In this document: positions 63,451 to 64,000 of the stretch, piece after piece
Numbering within the stretch: position 1 is the first letter of the stretch
Layout of the letters: every line of letters starts with the position of its first letter
Assembly (NCBI RefSeq): GCF_001182785.1
Contig: NZ_CP012099.1
Coordinates: 550,501 to 614,500 of the forward strand
DNA length: 64,000 nt
Source: Bacillus thuringiensis
Lineage (GTDB): Bacteria > Bacillota > Bacilli > Bacillales > Bacillaceae_G
Reading direction: 5' to 3'
The notes under the pieces: model-generated
What the model was told of the DNA's origin: nothing
The model's database searches: none
What the model saw: only the letters and a program-made list of their open reading frames with translations
Position numbers and translations under genes: made by a program

Positions 63451-63837
63451 ATGAATATATGTAGAGTGCATCACGTTGCAATTATTTGTTCGAATTATGA
63501 GACGTCAAAAGATTTTTATACTAGAATATTGAGATTTAAAGAAATAAATGAAGTATATAGAAAGGAACGAGATTCTTATAAATTAGATTTATGTGTAGGA
63601 GAAGAGTATCAAATCGAATTATTTTCATTTCCAAATCCGCCTGAGCGCAAAAGTTTTCCAGAAGCAGCAGGTCTTAGACATTTAGCATTTGCTGTTACAA
63701 ATATAGAAGAAGCTGTGAAGCATTTAAATCAATGTGGTGTTGAGACAGAATCGATCCGTATTGATGAAATAACGGGGAAGAAATTCGTCTTTTTCCAAGA
63801 TCCCGATGGTTTACCTTTAGAATTGTATGAGGTTTGA
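63451..63837 (+). CDS. VOC/glyoxalase-fold protein (YaeR-like)
   Basis: A 128-residue single-domain VOC protein with two beta-alpha-beta-beta-beta modules. HHVAIICSNYETSKDFYTRIL (metal His near residue 7), ELFSFPNPPE (Glu), LRHLAFAVTNIEEAVKHL (second His) and FFQDPDGLPLELYEV (C-terminal Glu) give the usual metal ligands. The YaeR/GloA2 subgroup has no settled substrate. Start ATG 63451 after AGAGAG; the long upstream extension has no SD and was rejected. Confidence 0.85.
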   Translation: MNICRVHHVAIICSNYETSKDFYTRILRFKEINEVYRKERDSYKLDLCVGEEYQIELFSFPNPPERKSFPEAAGLRHLAFAVTNIEEAVKHLNQCGVETESIRIDEITGKKFVFFQDPDGLPLELYEV

Positions 63838-63903
63838 AAATTGGTTGATTTTATATAGAGTTGCTTTCAAATAATTGAAGAAACTAAAGTGAAACTTCTT
63901 TTT

Positions 63904-63940
63904 AAAAGGAGGTGTAACTTTAGCTAAGAAAGCTAAAGGA
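63904..63940 (+). promoter_or_regulatory. SD and hairpin in leader of CNNM-family gene
   Basis: A strong SD-like AAAAGGAGG (63904-63912) lies 5' of a perfect hairpin CTTTAGCT-AAGAA-AGCTAAAG (63918-63938), whose right arm overlaps the weaker SD (AAAGGA) near the GTG start. Folding the hairpin would bring the strong SD to about 12 bases from the start. Confidence 0.45.
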
Positions 63941-63945
63941 CATAT

Positions 63946-64000
63946 GTGGATATTTTAAAATTATTGATGGTAGTCATTCTTATTGGGTTAACAGCATTTT
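63946..64000 (+). CDS. CNNM/hemolysin-family membrane protein, 5' part
   Basis: GTG 63946 opens a frame to the window end reading MDILKLLMVVILIGLTAF, the usual N-terminus of CNNM-CBS 'hemolysin family' proteins (YhdP/YugS/MpfA group), which are linked to Mg2+ export. Only 18 codons are visible, so this rests on that N-terminus and is tentative. The overlapping ATG 63944 stops after four codons. Confidence 0.5.
   Translation, partial: MDILKLLMVVILIGLTAF

Overview
The window is chromosomal DNA of a low-GC Firmicute and almost certainly a member of the Bacillus cereus group. The evidence is a complete nprR-nprX-nprA quorum-sensing/neutral-protease locus, several copies of a ~150-bp repeat that matches the B. 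cereus-group element bcr1 in length and TTTAT termini, a ColA-type collagenase, AT-rich intergenic DNA, AGGAGG-type ribosome binding sites and frequent GTG/TTG starts. No rRNA, tRNA, CRISPR array, phage or complete insertion sequence was seen.

Layout. 1-4.2 kb: 3' part of a secreted collagenase, then yuaF-floT (NfeD-like protein and flotillin). 4.3-10.2 kb: a chemoreceptor, a CitS/CitT-like two-component system and a convergent citrate transporter with a perfect CcpA (cre) site. 10.3-13.5 kb: small accessory genes (biotinyl-like protein, NosL-like lipoprotein, ankyrin lipoprotein, acetyltransferase). 13.5-18.6 kb: glpP-ugpCAEB for sn-glycerol-3-phosphate uptake behind a structured leader. 19-23.7 kb: a phosphoesterase, a CiaRH-like two-component system, and a 28-residue-repeat exported protein paired with a C39-like peptidase. 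24-31.1 kb: a second chemoreceptor, MalK/MalR-like two-component system, MaeN-type malate transporter and malic enzyme. 31.1-39 kb: lipoprotein, EamA exporter divergent from a MocR regulator, two paralogous acetyltransferases flanking another two-component system, and tiny membrane-peptide genes. 39-43.7 kb: fdhD divergent from a formate dehydrogenase operon. 43.8-52.4 kb: membrane-anchored glycerophosphodiesterase, alanine dehydrogenase, amino-acid permease, methyltransferase-like protein, cadC-cadA. 52.5-57.5 kb: pncB, nprR-nprX-nprA. 57.5-64 kb: TVP38-family protein, an RNase A-like lipoprotein with a candidate immunity gene, VanW-family protein, LCP ligase, nucleoside transporter, VOC protein and the start of a CNNM/hemolysin-family gene.

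How it fits together. Two parallel modules (chemoreceptor + DcuS/CitA-family kinase + CitB-family regulator + transporter) serve citrate and malate. Cre sites at citM and fdhF (perfect) and at maeN and ald (one mismatch) suggest carbon catabolite control.

The most interesting unexplained signals are: (1) three unannotated 27-29-residue peptide genes sharing one promoter layout (TTACA-N4-TGTAA, exactly 44 bp, TATACT) that resembles BceR-type control; (2) a lipoprotein-anchored RNase A-superfamily toxin candidate with an adjacent possible immunity gene; (3) two CiaR-like promoters (NTTAAG-N5-NTTAAG-N10-TATNAT), one at the regulator and one at the repeat-protein/peptidase pair; (4) a variant NprX peptide; (5) interleaved inverted repeats in the glpP leader; (6) a terminator-like leader before a 40-residue membrane peptide.
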